A DNA stretch of 51,237 bases, taken from Klenkia sp. PcliD-1-E. Lineage in GTDB: Bacteria > Actinomycetota > Actinomycetes > Mycobacteriales > Geodermatophilaceae. The notes below the pieces were generated by a model that saw only the letters and a program-made list of their open reading frames with translations, made no database searches and was not told the origin of the DNA. The stretch lies in NCBI RefSeq assembly GCF_024124375.1, contig NZ_JAMXRZ010000013.1, positions 1 through 51,237 on the forward strand. The letters are read 5' to 3'. Position numbers and translations under genes: made by a program. Of the stretch, positions 16,471-25,348 are shown one piece after another. Numbering within the stretch: position 1 is the stretch's first letter; the number at the start of each line of letters is the position of its first letter.

Positions 16471-17265
16471 GTGCCGAGCGACGTGGTGGTCCAGCTCTCC
16501 GGTGTCGACGTGGTGCGCGGGAGCGCCACGCTGCTGCGCTCGGTCGACTGGACGGTCCGCGAGGACGAGCGGTGGGTGCTGCTCGGGCCCAACGGCGCCG
16601 GCAAGACCACGCTCATGCAGCTGGCCTCGGCGCAGATGCACCCCACCCGCGGCACGGTGACGCTGCTGGGGGAGACCCTCGGTGCGGTCGACGTCTTCGA
16701 GCTGCGCCCCCGCATCGGGCTGACCAGCGCGGCGCTGGCCCAGCGCATCGGCCCGGCCGAGCGGGTCGGCGACGTCGTGGTCTCCGCCGGGTACGCGGTG
16801 ATGGGCCGGTGGCGCGAGCGGTACGACGTGCACGACCTGACCCGCGCGGCGCTGCTGATGGACCAGTGGGGCGTGGGCCCCTACGCCAACCGGGCCTTCG
16901 GCACCCTGAGCGAGGGCGAGCGCAAGCGCACCCAGATCGCCCGCGCGCTGATGACCGACCCGGAGCTGCTGCTGCTCGACGAGCCCGGCGCGGGCCTGGA
17001 CCTCGGCGGCCGCGAGGACCTGGTGTCCCGGCTGACCGACCTGGCCCGCGACCCGCTGGCCCCGGCGCAGGTGCTGGTCACCCACCACGTCGAGGAGATC
17101 CCGCCGGGCTACACGCACGCGATGCTGCTGCGGTCGGGCTCGGTGGTGGCGGCCGGCCCGGTGGACGACGTCCTCACCGCCGACCTGCTGGGGCAGACCT
17201 TCGGCCTGCCGCTGGCGCTGGGCCGGGTGCGCGGGCGCTTCACCGCCCGCCGCGCGACGACCTGA
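16471..17265 (+). CDS. ABC transporter ATP-binding protein (stand-alone, YlmA-like)
   Basis: 264 aa, a single nucleotide-binding domain. Walker A is GPNGAGKTT near residue 44, the signature is LSEGE (canonical LSGGQ, second G replaced by E), Walker B is LLLLDEPGAGLDLGG, and the H-loop is THHVEEIP. No permease or binding-protein gene is nearby, so the membrane partner and substrate cannot be named. Similar solitary ATPases are annotated YlmA-like or molybdate/iron type. GTG 16471 is preferred to TTG 16459; upstream TTGGAT plus 6 bases is a weak leaderless promoter. The gene is divergent from glgX and ends just before an inverted repeat. Confidence 0.88.
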   Translation: MPSDVVVQLSGVDVVRGSATLLRSVDWTVREDERWVLLGPNGAGKTTLMQLASAQMHPTRGTVTLLGETLGAVDVFELRPRIGLTSAALAQRIGPAERVGDVVVSAGYAVMGRWRERYDVHDLTRAALLMDQWGVGPYANRAFGTLSEGERKRTQIARALMTDPELLLLDEPGAGLDLGGREDLVSRLTDLARDPLAPAQVLVTHHVEEIPPGYTHAMLLRSGSVVAAGPVDDVLTADLLGQTFGLPLALGRVRGRFTARRATT

Positions 17266-17277
17266 CCTGCTCCCGGT

Positions 17278-17331
17278 ATCGGAAGCTCCACCCCCTCGGA
17301 CGGGGCCGAGCAGGGGGGCATCGCTTCCGAT
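17278..17331. terminator. Nested inverted repeat between ABC gene and enoyl-CoA hydratase gene
   Basis: Outer arms ATCGGAAGC (17278-17286) and GCTTCCGAT (17323-17331) enclose inner arms CCCCC-TCGG (17291-17299) and CCGA-GCAG-GGGG (17307-17318). It begins 12 bases after the ABC stop and ends 4 bases before the TAGGGT box. It may be a terminator, or an operator for the downstream gene; the sequence alone does not tell. Confidence 0.5.
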
Positions 17332-17334
17332 GCC

Positions 17335-17370
17335 TAGGGTCAGCGGCGAACCCATCGAGGACGCTGGAGG
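17335..17370 (+). promoter_or_regulatory. Promoter and ribosome binding site of enoyl-CoA hydratase gene
   Basis: TAGGGT -10 box at 17335-17340 and GGAGG at 17366-17370, 7 bases before ATG 17378. Unlike many neighbours this transcript has a short 5' leader. Confidence 0.5.
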
Positions 17371-17377
17371 ACGACGC

Positions 17378-18163
17378 ATGGCCGAGCCGGAGTTCGTGAC
17401 GCTGCAGGTCGAGGACGGCGTGGGCACCATCCGCCTGGACCGCCCGAAGATGAACGCGATCGACGAGCAGCTGCACTGGGAGGTCCGCACCGCCGCCCAG
17501 GAGGCCGGCAGCCGGGCCGACGTGCGTGCGGTGGTCATCTACGGCGGTGAGCGGGTGTTCGCCGCCGGCGCCGACATCAAGGCGATGTCGCAGCTCACCG
17601 GCTCGTCGATGGTCGCCTGGGGCCGGGAGCTGACCAGCTCCTTCCGCGAGGTCGCCCGGGTGCCCAAGCCGGTCATCGCCGCCATCACCGGCTACGCGCT
17701 GGGCGGTGGCTACGAGCTGGCGCTGTGCGCGGACTTCCGGGTGATGGGGGAGTCGGCCAAGGTGGGTCAGCCCGAGATCCTGCTCGGCGTCATCCCCGGT
17801 GCCGGCGGCACCCAGCGGCTGGCCCGCCTGGTCGGCCCGGCCAAGGCGAAGGACCTGGTGTTCACCGGGCGGCACGTGGGCGCCGAGGAGGCCCTCGAGC
17901 TGGGGCTGGTGGACGCCGTCGTCCCCGATGACCAGGTGTACGCGGCCAGCGTCGCGATGGCCCGCAAGTTCGCCGCCGGCCCGCCGCTGGCGCTGGCCGC
18001 GGCCAAGCGCGCGATCGACGAGGGGCTGGACGGGACGATCGACCACGGCCTGGCGCTGGAGAGCGAGCTGTTCGCCGGGCTGTTCGACACCGAGGACCAG
18101 AAGACCGGCATGGCCTCGTTCCTCTCCGAGGGGCCGGGCAAGGCCACCTTCAGCGGCCGATGA
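17378..18163 (+). CDS. Enoyl-CoA hydratase/isomerase
   Basis: 261 aa, a standard crotonase. It adds water to, or isomerises, 2-enoyl-CoA, mainly in fatty-acid beta-oxidation. Visible landmarks: oxyanion-hole segment [10 protein letters not shown], the [19 protein letters not shown] segment, the Glu in [13 protein letters not shown], and [16 protein letters not shown] 17378 is chosen for its GGAGG site; upstream in-frame codons back to 17330 would cover the -10 box. Its stop overlaps the next start as ATGA. It lies 1.2 kb before etfBA, whose product takes electrons from acyl-CoA dehydrogenases, so a beta-oxidation role fits. Substrate chain length cannot be read from the sequence. Confidence 0.92.
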   Translation: MAEPEFVTLQVEDGVGTIRLDRPKMNAIDEQLHWEVRTAAQEAGSRADVRAVVIYGGERVFAAGADIKAMSQLTGSSMVAWGRELTSSFREVARVPKPVIAAITGYALGGGYELALCADFRVMGESAKVGQPEILLGVIPGAGGTQRLARLVGPAKAKDLVFTGRHVGAEEALELGLVDAVVPDDQVYAASVAMARKFAAGPPLALAAAKRAIDEGLDGTIDHGLALESELFAGLFDTEDQKTGMASFLSEGPGKATFSGR

Positions 18164-19272
18164 ACGACCGGCCCGCCCAGCTGGACCGCTGCGACGAGGC
18201 CGGGCGGGCCTGGGTCGAGCGCGCCGTCGCGCTGGTCGAGGCCGACGCCCGGCGCAGCGCCGACACCCACCTGCTGGTCTACCCGCTGCCGCCGGAGTGG
18301 GGGGTGCAGCTCTACCTCAAGGACGAGTCGACCCACCCGACCGGCAGCCTCAAGCACCGGCTGGCCCGCTCCCTGTTCCTGCACGCGCTGTGCTCGGGGT
18401 GGATCTGCGAGGGCTCGACGGTGGTCGAGGCATCGAGCGGGTCGACCGCGGTCAGCGAGGCCTATTTCGCCCGCATGCTGGGCCTGCCCTTCGTCGCGGT
18501 CATGCCGGCCTCGACCAGTCCGGAGAAGATCGCGCTCATCGAGTTCCACGGCGGCCGCTGCCACCTGGTCGCCGACGCCGGCGCCGTCTACGACGAGGCC
18601 CGCCGGATCGCCGACGAGACCGGCGGGCACTACCTGGACCAGTTCACCCACGCCGAGCGGGCCACCGACTGGCGGGGCAACAACAACATCGCCGAGTCGG
18701 TCTTCGAGCAGCTGGCCGCCGAGGAGCACCCGGTCCCCGAGTGGGTCGTCGTCGGCGCGGGCACCGGGGGCACCAGCGCCACCATCGGCCGGTACCTGCG
18801 CTACCGGCGGCTGCCCACCCGGCTGGCCGTCGTCGACCCCGAGGGGTCGGCGTTCTTCCCCGGCTGGCGGGACGGCGACCCCGCAGCCGTGGGCCGGCCC
18901 TCCCGCATCGAGGGCATCGGCCGGCCCCGGGTGGAGCCCTCCTTCGTGCCGACGATCGTGGACCGGATGTTCTGCGTGCCCGACGCCGCCTCCATCGCGG
19001 CGATGCGGCACCTGGAGACGGTGACCGGCCGCCGGGCCGGCGGGTCGACCGGCACGAACCTCTGGGGCGCCTTCCAGCTGGTCGCCGAGCTCGTGGCGGC
19101 CGGACGGCGGGGGAGCGTGGTCACGCTGCTGTGCGACGGCGGCGAACGGTACGCCCGCACCTACTACTCCGACGCCTGGCTGGCCCAGCAGGGACTGGAC
19201 CTCGCACCGCACCGCGCGACGTTGGAGCGGTTCACGGTCAGCGGTGACTGGTCTCACGCCGCTGCCGTCTGA
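18160..19272 (+). CDS. PLP-dependent cysteine synthase-family protein (Cds1-like cysteine desulfhydrase)
   Basis: 370 aa, fold-type II PLP enzyme. PLP lysine is expected at Lys65 in PTGSLKHR; the substrate-binding loop is [15 protein letters not shown]; the phosphate-binding glycine loop is [12 protein letters not shown]. The family resembles mycobacterial Cds1 (Rv3684), which degrades cysteine to pyruvate, ammonia and sulfide, rather than biosynthetic CysK/CysM: it has an N-terminal helical extension and the conserved [13 protein letters not shown] segment. Activity direction is inferred. Translation is coupled to the hydratase gene by an ATGA overlap. The odd pairing may be chance, or link cysteine catabolism to acyl-CoA metabolism. 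It ends 7 bases before the etf operator. Confidence 0.82.
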   Translation: MNDRPAQLDRCDEAGRAWVERAVALVEADARRSADTHLLVYPLPPEWGVQLYLKDESTHPTGSLKHRLARSLFLHALCSGWICEGSTVVEASSGSTAVSEAYFARMLGLPFVAVMPASTSPEKIALIEFHGGRCHLVADAGAVYDEARRIADETGGHYLDQFTHAERATDWRGNNNIAESVFEQLAAEEHPVPEWVVVGAGTGGTSATIGRYLRYRRLPTRLAVVDPEGSAFFPGWRDGDPAAVGRPSRIEGIGRPRVEPSFVPTIVDRMFCVPDAASIAAMRHLETVTGRRAGGSTGTNLWGAFQLVAELVAAGRRGSVVTLLCDGGERYARTYYSDAWLAQQGLDLAPHRATLERFTVSGDWSHAAAV

Positions 19273-19279
19273 CGCCCCG

Positions 19280-19299
19280 ACGTTACTGGCTAGTAACGT
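19280..19299. promoter_or_regulatory. Perfect 20-bp palindrome over the etfBA promoter
   Basis: ACGTTACTGGCTAGTAACGT: 8-bp perfect arms with a 4-base centre, AT-richer than its surroundings. Its right arm contains TAACGT (19294-19299), a TANNNT -10 box, with etfB ATG 60 bases downstream. The size and symmetry are those of a TetR-type operator; bound protein would block the -10. No regulator gene is adjacent. Confidence 0.65.
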
Positions 19300-19358
19300 G
19301 AATCATCAGTGCGTGTGCGGGCTCACGTCCGCACCCTGAACCCACTCGCGGAGGTGCG

Positions 19359-20138
19359 ATGAACATCGTCGTCCTGGTCAAGCAGGTGCCCGACTCGGGT
19401 ACCGAGCGCCAGCTGGACAGCTCGGACAACACCGTCGCGCGCGCCAGTGCCGACAACGTCATCAACGAGATGGACGAGTACGCCATCGAGGAGGCGTTGA
19501 CGGTCAAGGAGGCCCAGGGCGGTGAGGTCACGGTGCTGACCGTCGGCCCCGACGGCGCCACCGACGCCATCCGCAAGGCCCTGTCGATGGGCGCGGACAA
19601 GGCCGTGCACGTCAGCGACCCGGCCATCCACGGTTCGTGCGCGGTGCAGACCTCGGCGGTCATCGCCGCGGCGCTGTCGCAGCTGGAGTACGACCTGGTG
19701 ATCTGCGGTGCGGAGTCCACCGACGGTCGGGTGTCGGTGATGCCGGCGCTGCTGTCCGAGCGGCTGGGCGTCCCGCACCTGTCCGGTGCCCGCAAGCTCA
19801 CCGTCGACGGCTCGACCTTGAAGGTGGAGCGGCAGACCGATGGCGGCTTCTGGGCCCTGGAGGCGCAGACCCCGGCGATCGTGAGCACCTGGGACACCAT
19901 CAACGAGCCGCGCTACCCCTCCTTCAAGGGGATCATGGCCGCCAAGAAGAAGCCGGTGGAGACCAAGTCGCTGGCCGACCTCGGCGTCGACGCCTCGCAG
20001 GTGGGCCTGGCCACGGCGACCAGCCAGGTGCTGGACTTCGCCGGCCGCCCGCCCAAGGGCGAGGGCGTGAAGGTGACCGACGAGGGCGACGGCGCCGAGA
20101 AGCTCGTGGGCTACCTGGCCGAGCAGAAGCTCGTCTGA
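19359..20138 (+). CDS. etfB: Electron transfer flavoprotein beta subunit
   Basis: 259 aa, usual length. With EtfA forms a soluble FAD/AMP heterodimer that carries electrons from acyl-CoA dehydrogenases to the membrane quinone pool. The start MNIVVLVKQVPDS and the segments NVINEMDEYAIEEAL and DLVICGAESTDG are characteristic of FixA/EtfB. ATG 19359 has a GGAGG site 5 bases upstream. The transcript seems to start near 19306, inside or just after the palindromic operator. etfA follows after 27 bp. The same pair in mycobacteria is called fixA/fixB (Rv3029c/Rv3028c). Confidence 0.96.
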   Translation: MNIVVLVKQVPDSGTERQLDSSDNTVARASADNVINEMDEYAIEEALTVKEAQGGEVTVLTVGPDGATDAIRKALSMGADKAVHVSDPAIHGSCAVQTSAVIAAALSQLEYDLVICGAESTDGRVSVMPALLSERLGVPHLSGARKLTVDGSTLKVERQTDGGFWALEAQTPAIVSTWDTINEPRYPSFKGIMAAKKKPVETKSLADLGVDASQVGLATATSQVLDFAGRPPKGEGVKVTDEGDGAEKLVGYLAEQKLV

Positions 20139-20165
20139 GCACCGGAACCTGAGGAGATCGCAGTC

Positions 20166-21128
20166 ATGGCTGAAGTACTGGTCCTCGTCGAGACCGCCCC
20201 CGACGGCTCCGGCGTCCGCAAGACCACCCTCGAGGCGCTGACCGCCGCCCGCGCGCTGGGCGAGCCCTCGGCCGTCGTCCTCGGTGCCCCCGGCACCGCG
20301 GCGCCGGTCAAGGACGCCCTCGCCGAGTACGGCGCCGCCAAGGTGCTGGTCGGTGAGTCCGAGGACATCGACGGCTACCTGGTGGCCCCCAAGGCCGAGG
20401 TGCTGGCCCAGCTGGTGGCCGACCGGTCGCCGGCCGCGGTGGTCATCCCCTCCACCCCGGAGGGCAAGGAGATCGCCGGTCGCCTGGCGATCAAGACCGG
20501 CTCGGGCTTCCTGACCGACGTCACCGAGATCGCCGCCGACGGCACCGCCACCCAGGTGGCCTTCGCCGGGGCGACCATCGTGCACTCGAAGGTCACCACC
20601 GGGACCCCGATCTACACCCTGCGCGGCAACTCCGTCGCCCCCGAGGCCGCCCCGGCCGCGGGGGAGGAGGAGACCATCACCGTCTCCCTCTCCGACGCCG
20701 CCAAGCAGACCCGCGTGGTCGACCGGGTGATCGAGCAGAAGTCCGACCGGCCCGAGCTCACCGAGGCCGCGATCGTGGTCTCCGGTGGCCGCGGGGTCGC
20801 CTCGGCCGAGAACTTCTCGATCATCGAAGGCCTGGCCGACTCCTTGGGCGCGGCCGTGGGTGCCTCCCGCGCGGCGGTCGACTCCGGCTTCTACCCGCAC
20901 TCCTTCCAGGTCGGGCAGACCGGCAAGACCGTCTCGCCGCAGCTCTACATCGCCGTCGGCATCTCCGGGGCCATCCAGCACCGGGCCGGCATGCAGACCT
21001 CCAAGAGCATCGTCGCGGTCAACAAGGACCCCGAGGCGCCGATCTTCGAGCTCGCCGACTTCGGCGTCGTGGGCGACCTCAACACCGTCGTACCGGCCGC
21101 GACGGAGCAGATCACCGCCCGCAAGTAG
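20166..21128 (+). CDS. etfA: Electron transfer flavoprotein alpha subunit
   Basis: 320 aa. Starts MAEVLVLVE and has an N-terminal ETF domain, then the C-terminal FAD-binding domain from about residue 195 ([12 protein letters not shown]) with the diagnostic stretch [18 protein letters not shown] and [19 protein letters not shown] 20166 has a GAGGAG site about 8 bases upstream. Second gene of the etfBA unit; a palindrome and a strong hairpin follow before the ligase gene. Confidence 0.96.
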   Translation: MAEVLVLVETAPDGSGVRKTTLEALTAARALGEPSAVVLGAPGTAAPVKDALAEYGAAKVLVGESEDIDGYLVAPKAEVLAQLVADRSPAAVVIPSTPEGKEIAGRLAIKTGSGFLTDVTEIAADGTATQVAFAGATIVHSKVTTGTPIYTLRGNSVAPEAAPAAGEEETITVSLSDAAKQTRVVDRVIEQKSDRPELTEAAIVVSGGRGVASAENFSIIEGLADSLGAAVGASRAAVDSGFYPHSFQVGQTGKTVSPQLYIAVGISGAIQHRAGMQTSKSIVAVNKDPEAPIFELADFGVVGDLNTVVPAATEQITARK

Positions 21129-21149
21129 CCGCGCTCCCGGCCCCGCGAT

Positions 21150-21166
21150 GATCAGGGGCCCTGATC
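21150..21166. repeat. 17-bp palindrome after etfA
   Basis: GATCAGGGGCCCTGATC, 8-bp perfect arms around one base. Its GATCAGG/CCTGATC ends match the ends found in the palindromic elements at 14.1 and 36.7 kb, but the rest differs. Confidence 0.6.
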
Positions 21167-21168
21167 GA

Positions 21169-21213
21169 AGTCCGTCCTCCCTCACGAACGCTGGTGAGGG
21201 AGGGCGGACTTTC
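21169..21213 (+). terminator. Terminator of etfBA
   Basis: Stem 21169-21185 with 21194-21210 (17 bp, one G-U pair, 8-base loop), followed by TTTC. It separates etfBA from the DNA ligase gene. Confidence 0.7.
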
Positions 21214-21246
21214 GCGTGGGAGGACGCGGCGGGTGACGATGGGGCG

Positions 21247-22782
21247 GTGCTGCTCGCCGACGTCGTGACCACCTCCGCCGCGGTCGGCGCGACCCGGGCC
21301 CGGACGGCGAAGCGCGACGCCGTCGCCGACCTCCTGCGGTCCGCGGCCCCCGACGAGGTCGGGCCGGTCACCGCGTGGCTGTCCGGCGCCCCACGGCAGG
21401 GCAAGCTCGGCGCCGGCTGGCGCACCCTCTCCGGCGTCGACGCGCCACCCGCGGCGGAGCCCACGCTCACGGTCGGCGCCGTCGAGGCCGCGCTCGACGA
21501 GCTCGCCGCGGTCACGGGCGCCGGCTCCACCGCCCGCCGCGCCCAGCTGCTGGGTGAGCTGTTCGGTGCCGCGACCGCCGAGGAGCAGTCCTTCCTGCTG
21601 CGGCTGCTCGGCGGGGAACTGCGGCACGGCGCCCTGGAGGGCGTGGTGCTCGACGCCGTCGCCGCGGCGGCCGACGCGCCCGCCGCCGTCGTCCGCCGGG
21701 CCTTCTTCCTGTCCGGGGAGCTGCCGGCGGTGGCCGAGCTCGCGCTGGCCGGGGGAGTGCCGGCGCTGGAGGCGGTGCGGCTGCAGGTGGGCCGGCCGCT
21801 GCGGCCGATGCTGGCCTCGCCCGCCGACGACCTGGCGGACGCCCTCGCCGACGGTGACGTCGTGGTCGAGCAGAAGATGGACGGCGCCCGCATCCAGGTG
21901 CACAAGGACGGCGACGACGTCCGCATCTGGACCCGCACCCTCAAGGAGGTCACCGCCCGGGTGCCCGAGCTGGTCGACGTCGTCCGCGGGCTGCCCGCGC
22001 AGCGGCTGGTGCTCGACGGCGAGACGCTGGCCCTCACCGACGACGGCCGGCCCCGCCCCTTCCAGGAGACCGCGGCCCGGTTCGGCGCCGACACCGGCGA
22101 GCTGCTGCTGCGGCCGTTCTTCTTCGACTGCCTGCACGTCGACGGCACCGACCTGGTCGACGAGCCGCTGGCGGTGCGCCGCGGGGCGCTCGAACGGGTC
22201 GCGGGGGAGCACCGCATGCCCGGGGTGCAGCAGCCCACCCCCGAGCAGGCCGCGGCCTTCCGGGACGAGGCGCTGGCCGCCGGTCACGAGGGCGTCGTCG
22301 TCAAGGTGCTCGCCAGCCCGTACGCCGCCGGACGGCGGGGCAGCGCCTGGCGCAAGGTCAAGCCGGTGCACACCCTGGACCTGGTCGTCATCGGCGCCGA
22401 GTGGGGCTACGGCCGGCGGACCGGGTCGTTGTCCAACATCCACCTCGGCGCCCGCGACCCCGACGGCGGTGAGCCGGTCATGGTCGGCAAGACCTTCAAG
22501 GGCATGACCGACGAGCTGCTCGCCTGGCAGACGCGGACCTTCCCCGACCTGGTCACCGCCACCGAGCGCGGCGCGGTGACGATGCGCCCCGAGCTGGTGG
22601 TGGAGATCGAGCTCGACGGCGTGCAGCGCAGCCCCCGCTACCCCGGCGGCGTCGCGCTGCGGTTCGCCCGGGTGCTGCGCTACCGCCCGGACAAGGGCCC
22701 CGCCGAGGCCGACACGGTCGACGCCGTCCGCGCTCTGCTGCCGGGAAGAGGTGCGGCCGCCGGCGGGTTGGCCCACGGGTGA
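21247..22782 (+). CDS. ligB: ATP-dependent DNA ligase (LigB type)
   Basis: 511 aa. Seals nicks in DNA through a ligase-adenylate intermediate. Motif I is EQKMDGAR with the adenylated lysine at Lys210; further nucleotidyltransferase motifs include LDGETLAL, FFFDCLHVDG, EGVVVK and the WRKVKP motif V. An N-terminal DNA-binding helical domain (about 1-180) and a C-terminal OB fold (about 390-505) match mycobacterial LigB (Rv3062). GTG 21247 is chosen because the family begins here and a GACGAT box lies 6 bases before it (weak leaderless type); the frame is open upstream into etfA. Stop overlaps the next gene as GTGA. It is additional to the NAD-dependent LigA at 30 kb and so probably non-essential. 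Confidence 0.93.
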   Translation: MLLADVVTTSAAVGATRARTAKRDAVADLLRSAAPDEVGPVTAWLSGAPRQGKLGAGWRTLSGVDAPPAAEPTLTVGAVEAALDELAAVTGAGSTARRAQLLGELFGAATAEEQSFLLRLLGGELRHGALEGVVLDAVAAAADAPAAVVRRAFFLSGELPAVAELALAGGVPALEAVRLQVGRPLRPMLASPADDLADALADGDVVVEQKMDGARIQVHKDGDDVRIWTRTLKEVTARVPELVDVVRGLPAQRLVLDGETLALTDDGRPRPFQETAARFGADTGELLLRPFFFDCLHVDGTDLVDEPLAVRRGALERVAGEHRMPGVQQPTPEQAAAFRDEALAAGHEGVVVKVLASPYAAGRRGSAWRKVKPVHTLDLVVIGAEWGYGRRTGSLSNIHLGARDPDGGEPVMVGKTFKGMTDELLAWQTRTFPDLVTATERGAVTMRPELVVEIELDGVQRSPRYPGGVALRFARVLRYRPDKGPAEADTVDAVRALLPGRGAAAGGLAHG

Positions 22783-24155
22783 GCGGCATCCTCGACCGCC
22801 GGCACCGGCTGACGACCGCCGGGCTGGTCACCCTGGTCACGTTCGTCGCCTTCGAGGCCATGGCGGTGGCCACCGTGCTGCCGACCGCCGTCGCCGAGCT
22901 CGACGGCCTGGCCTGGTACGGGTGGCCGTTCACCGCCTTCCTGGTCGCCCAGGTCGTGGGCATGGTGCTGGGCGGTGACCTCGGCGACCGGCGTGGTCCG
23001 CGCGTCGCCCTGCTGTGGGGCGTCGGTGTCTTCGCCGCCGGCCTGCTCGCCTCGGGTCTGGCGGTGGACATGCCGCTGTTCGTCCTGGGCCGGGCCGTGC
23101 AGGGCCTGGGCGGCGGCTTCATCTCGGTGTCGATCTACGTGGTCGCCGGGGCGGCCTTCGACCCCCGGTTGCGCCCGGCGCTGTTCGGTGCGCTGTCGGC
23201 GGCGTGGGTCGTGCCCGCGCTGGTCGGCCCGCTGCTGGCCGGCGTGCTGACCTCGGTCGCCACCTGGCGGCTGGTCTTCCTCGGCATCCTGCCGCTGGTC
23301 GCCGCCGGCCTCGCGCTGGTGCTCCCGGCGCTGCGCCGGCTGGCCGTCCCCCCGCCCGGCGCGCGTCCCGACCCGTACCGGCGCTGGTGGGCGCTGCTGT
23401 CCGGGGTGGGCGTCGCCGCGCTGCAGTACGCGGGGCAGCGGCTGGACGTCGCCGCCGTCCCGATCGCCCTCGTGGGGCTGGTCGCCCTGGTGCTCGGGCT
23501 GGGTCACCTGCTGCCCCGCGGCACCGCACGCGCCGCCCGCGGCCTGCCGACGGTGGTCGCCTCGCGCGGACTGCTGGCCGGTGCGTTCTTCGGCGTGGAG
23601 TCCCTCATCCCGCTCTCGCTGTCGCAGCTGCACGGGTTCACCCCCACCGCGGCCGGCGTCCCGCTCACCGCGGGTGCGCTGGGCTGGTCGGTCGCGAGCG
23701 CGCTGCAGGGCCGTCGTCCCGACCTGTCCCGGGTCCGACTGCTGCAGGCCGGCTTCGGGTTCGTCCTGGTCGGGGTGGGCGGGACCGCACTGGTCGCGGT
23801 CGGCGCGCTGCACGGCTGGCCGGTCTACGCCAGCTGGGCGGTCGCCGGCCTCGGCATGGGGTTGGGCATGTCCAGCGTCGGGGTGCTGCTGCTCGAGCAG
23901 TCCCCGGAGCACCGCCGCGGCGCCGACTCCGCCTCCCTGCAGATCGCCGACGTCACCGCAGCCGCGCTGTGCATCGGCGCCGTCGGGGTGCTGCTGGGCG
24001 CGGCCACCGCGGGCCTGCTGCCGTTCCCGGCCGCCGTCCTCACCGGGGTGGCCGGGTGCACCGCCGTGGCCGCCCTGGGCGGCGCGGTCGCCGGTCGCGC
24101 GCAGGTCCCGGCGACCTCGTCGGTCCCGGACGCGCCTACGCTGGCTCAGTCATGA
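22779..24155 (+). CDS. Major facilitator superfamily transporter
   Basis: 458 aa polytopic membrane protein, proton-coupled efflux type. The N-terminal half has [25 protein letters not shown] style helix 1, the motif-A loop [11 protein letters not shown], and AVQGLGGGF in helix 4-5, patterns of drug:H+ antiporters of the 14-TM or 12-TM families; I count at least twelve hydrophobic segments. Substrate cannot be deduced. It overlaps the ligase gene by GTGA and the desulfurase gene by ATGA, so it sits inside a coupled run without an obvious functional link to either. Confidence 0.9.
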   Translation: MSGILDRRHRLTTAGLVTLVTFVAFEAMAVATVLPTAVAELDGLAWYGWPFTAFLVAQVVGMVLGGDLGDRRGPRVALLWGVGVFAAGLLASGLAVDMPLFVLGRAVQGLGGGFISVSIYVVAGAAFDPRLRPALFGALSAAWVVPALVGPLLAGVLTSVATWRLVFLGILPLVAAGLALVLPALRRLAVPPPGARPDPYRRWWALLSGVGVAALQYAGQRLDVAAVPIALVGLVALVLGLGHLLPRGTARAARGLPTVVASRGLLAGAFFGVESLIPLSLSQLHGFTPTAAGVPLTAGALGWSVASALQGRRPDLSRVRLLQAGFGFVLVGVGGTALVAVGALHGWPVYASWAVAGLGMGLGMSSVGVLLLEQSPEHRRGADSASLQIADVTAAALCIGAVGVLLGAATAGLLPFPAAVLTGVAGCTAVAALGGAVAGRAQVPATSSVPDAPTLAQS

Positions 24156-25348
24156 CGTACCTCGACCACGCGGCGACGACGCCGATGCTCCCCGAGGCCG
24201 TCGCGGCGATGACCGAGCAGCTGGCCCGGGTCGGCAACGCCTCCTCGCTGCACGCCAGCGGCCGCGAGGCCCGGCGCGTCGCCGAGCAGTCCCGCGAGCA
24301 GCTGGCCGCCGCGCTCGGCGCCCGGCCGTCGGAGGTGCTGTTCACCGGCGGCGGCACCGAGAGCGACAACCTCGCCGTCAAGGGCATGTTCTGGGCCCGC
24401 CGCGCCGCCGACCCGCGCCGCACCCGCGTCGTGGTCAGCCCGGCCGAGCACCACGCCGTCCTGGACAGCGTCGAGTGGCTGGTCGAGCACGACGGCGCCC
24501 AGGTCACCTGGGTCGACGTGGACCCCACCGGGGCGGTCACCTCCGACGCGCTCGCGCAGGCGCTCGGGGACGGCACCGACGTCGCGGTCGCCAGCGTCAT
24601 GTGGGCCAACAACGAGATCGGGGCGGTCAGCGACCTCACCGCCCTGGCCGCGGTCGCCCACGCGGTCGGCGTGCCGTTGCACACCGACGCCGTGCAGGCC
24701 GTCGGCCAGGTCCCGGTGGACGTCGCCGCCAGCGGGGTCGACGCGCTGACCATGACCGGGCACAAGCTGGGCGGGCCGATGGGCGCCGGGGTGCTGGTGC
24801 TGCGCCGGGACGCCGAGTGCACCCCGCTGCTGCACGGCGGCGGCCAGGAGCGCGACGTCCGTTCCGGGACCCTCGACGTCGCCGCCATCGTCGGCCTCGC
24901 GGTCGCGACCACCGCCAGCACGGGGTCCCGGGTCGAGCGCGCCGCCCGGGTCGCGGCGCTGCGCGACCGGCTGGTCGCCGGCGTGGTCGAGCGCGTGCCC
25001 GACGTGCAGCTCAACGGGCCGCCGCTGGACGCCGTCGTGGGCGGGGGTCCGGGCCGGCTGCCCGGGAACGCCCACCTGTCCTTCCCCGGCGCGGAGGGCG
25101 ACGCGTTGCTCATGCTGCTGGACGCCAACGGCATCGAGTGCTCGACCGGGTCGGCGTGCAGCGCCGGTGTCGCCCGGCCCAGCCACGTGCTGCTGGCTGC
25201 CGGTGCCGACCCCGACCGGGCGCGCAGCTCGCTGCGGTTCAGCCTGGGCCACACCTCCACCGCCGCCGACGTGGACGCCGTCCTGGACGTCATCGGGCCG
25301 GTCGTCGAGCGGGCACGCCGGGCGGGGCTGGGCCGGCGGTCGGCATGA
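24152..25348 (+). CDS. Cysteine desulfurase (NifS/IscS family)
   Basis: 398 aa. PLP enzyme taking sulfur from cysteine as a protein persulfide. It begins [16 protein letters not shown]; the PLP lysine lies in [14 protein letters not shown], and the catalytic cysteine is in the active-site loop [17 protein letters not shown]. The position directly before mnmA, coupled by ATGA, points to sulfur supply for tRNA 2-thiouridine, the same pairing as Rv3025c-Rv3024c in M. tuberculosis. No iscU/sufU is adjacent. ATG 24152 overlaps the MFS stop; a TACGCT box (24137-24142) within the MFS end could give an extra short-leader transcript. Confidence 0.94.
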   Translation: MTYLDHAATTPMLPEAVAAMTEQLARVGNASSLHASGREARRVAEQSREQLAAALGARPSEVLFTGGGTESDNLAVKGMFWARRAADPRRTRVVVSPAEHHAVLDSVEWLVEHDGAQVTWVDVDPTGAVTSDALAQALGDGTDVAVASVMWANNEIGAVSDLTALAAVAHAVGVPLHTDAVQAVGQVPVDVAASGVDALTMTGHKLGGPMGAGVLVLRRDAECTPLLHGGGQERDVRSGTLDVAAIVGLAVATTASTGSRVERAARVAALRDRLVAGVVERVPDVQLNGPPLDAVVGGGPGRLPGNAHLSFPGAEGDALLMLLDANGIECSTGSACSAGVARPSHVLLAAGADPDRARSSLRFSLGHTSTAADVDAVLDVIGPVVERARRAGLGRRSA

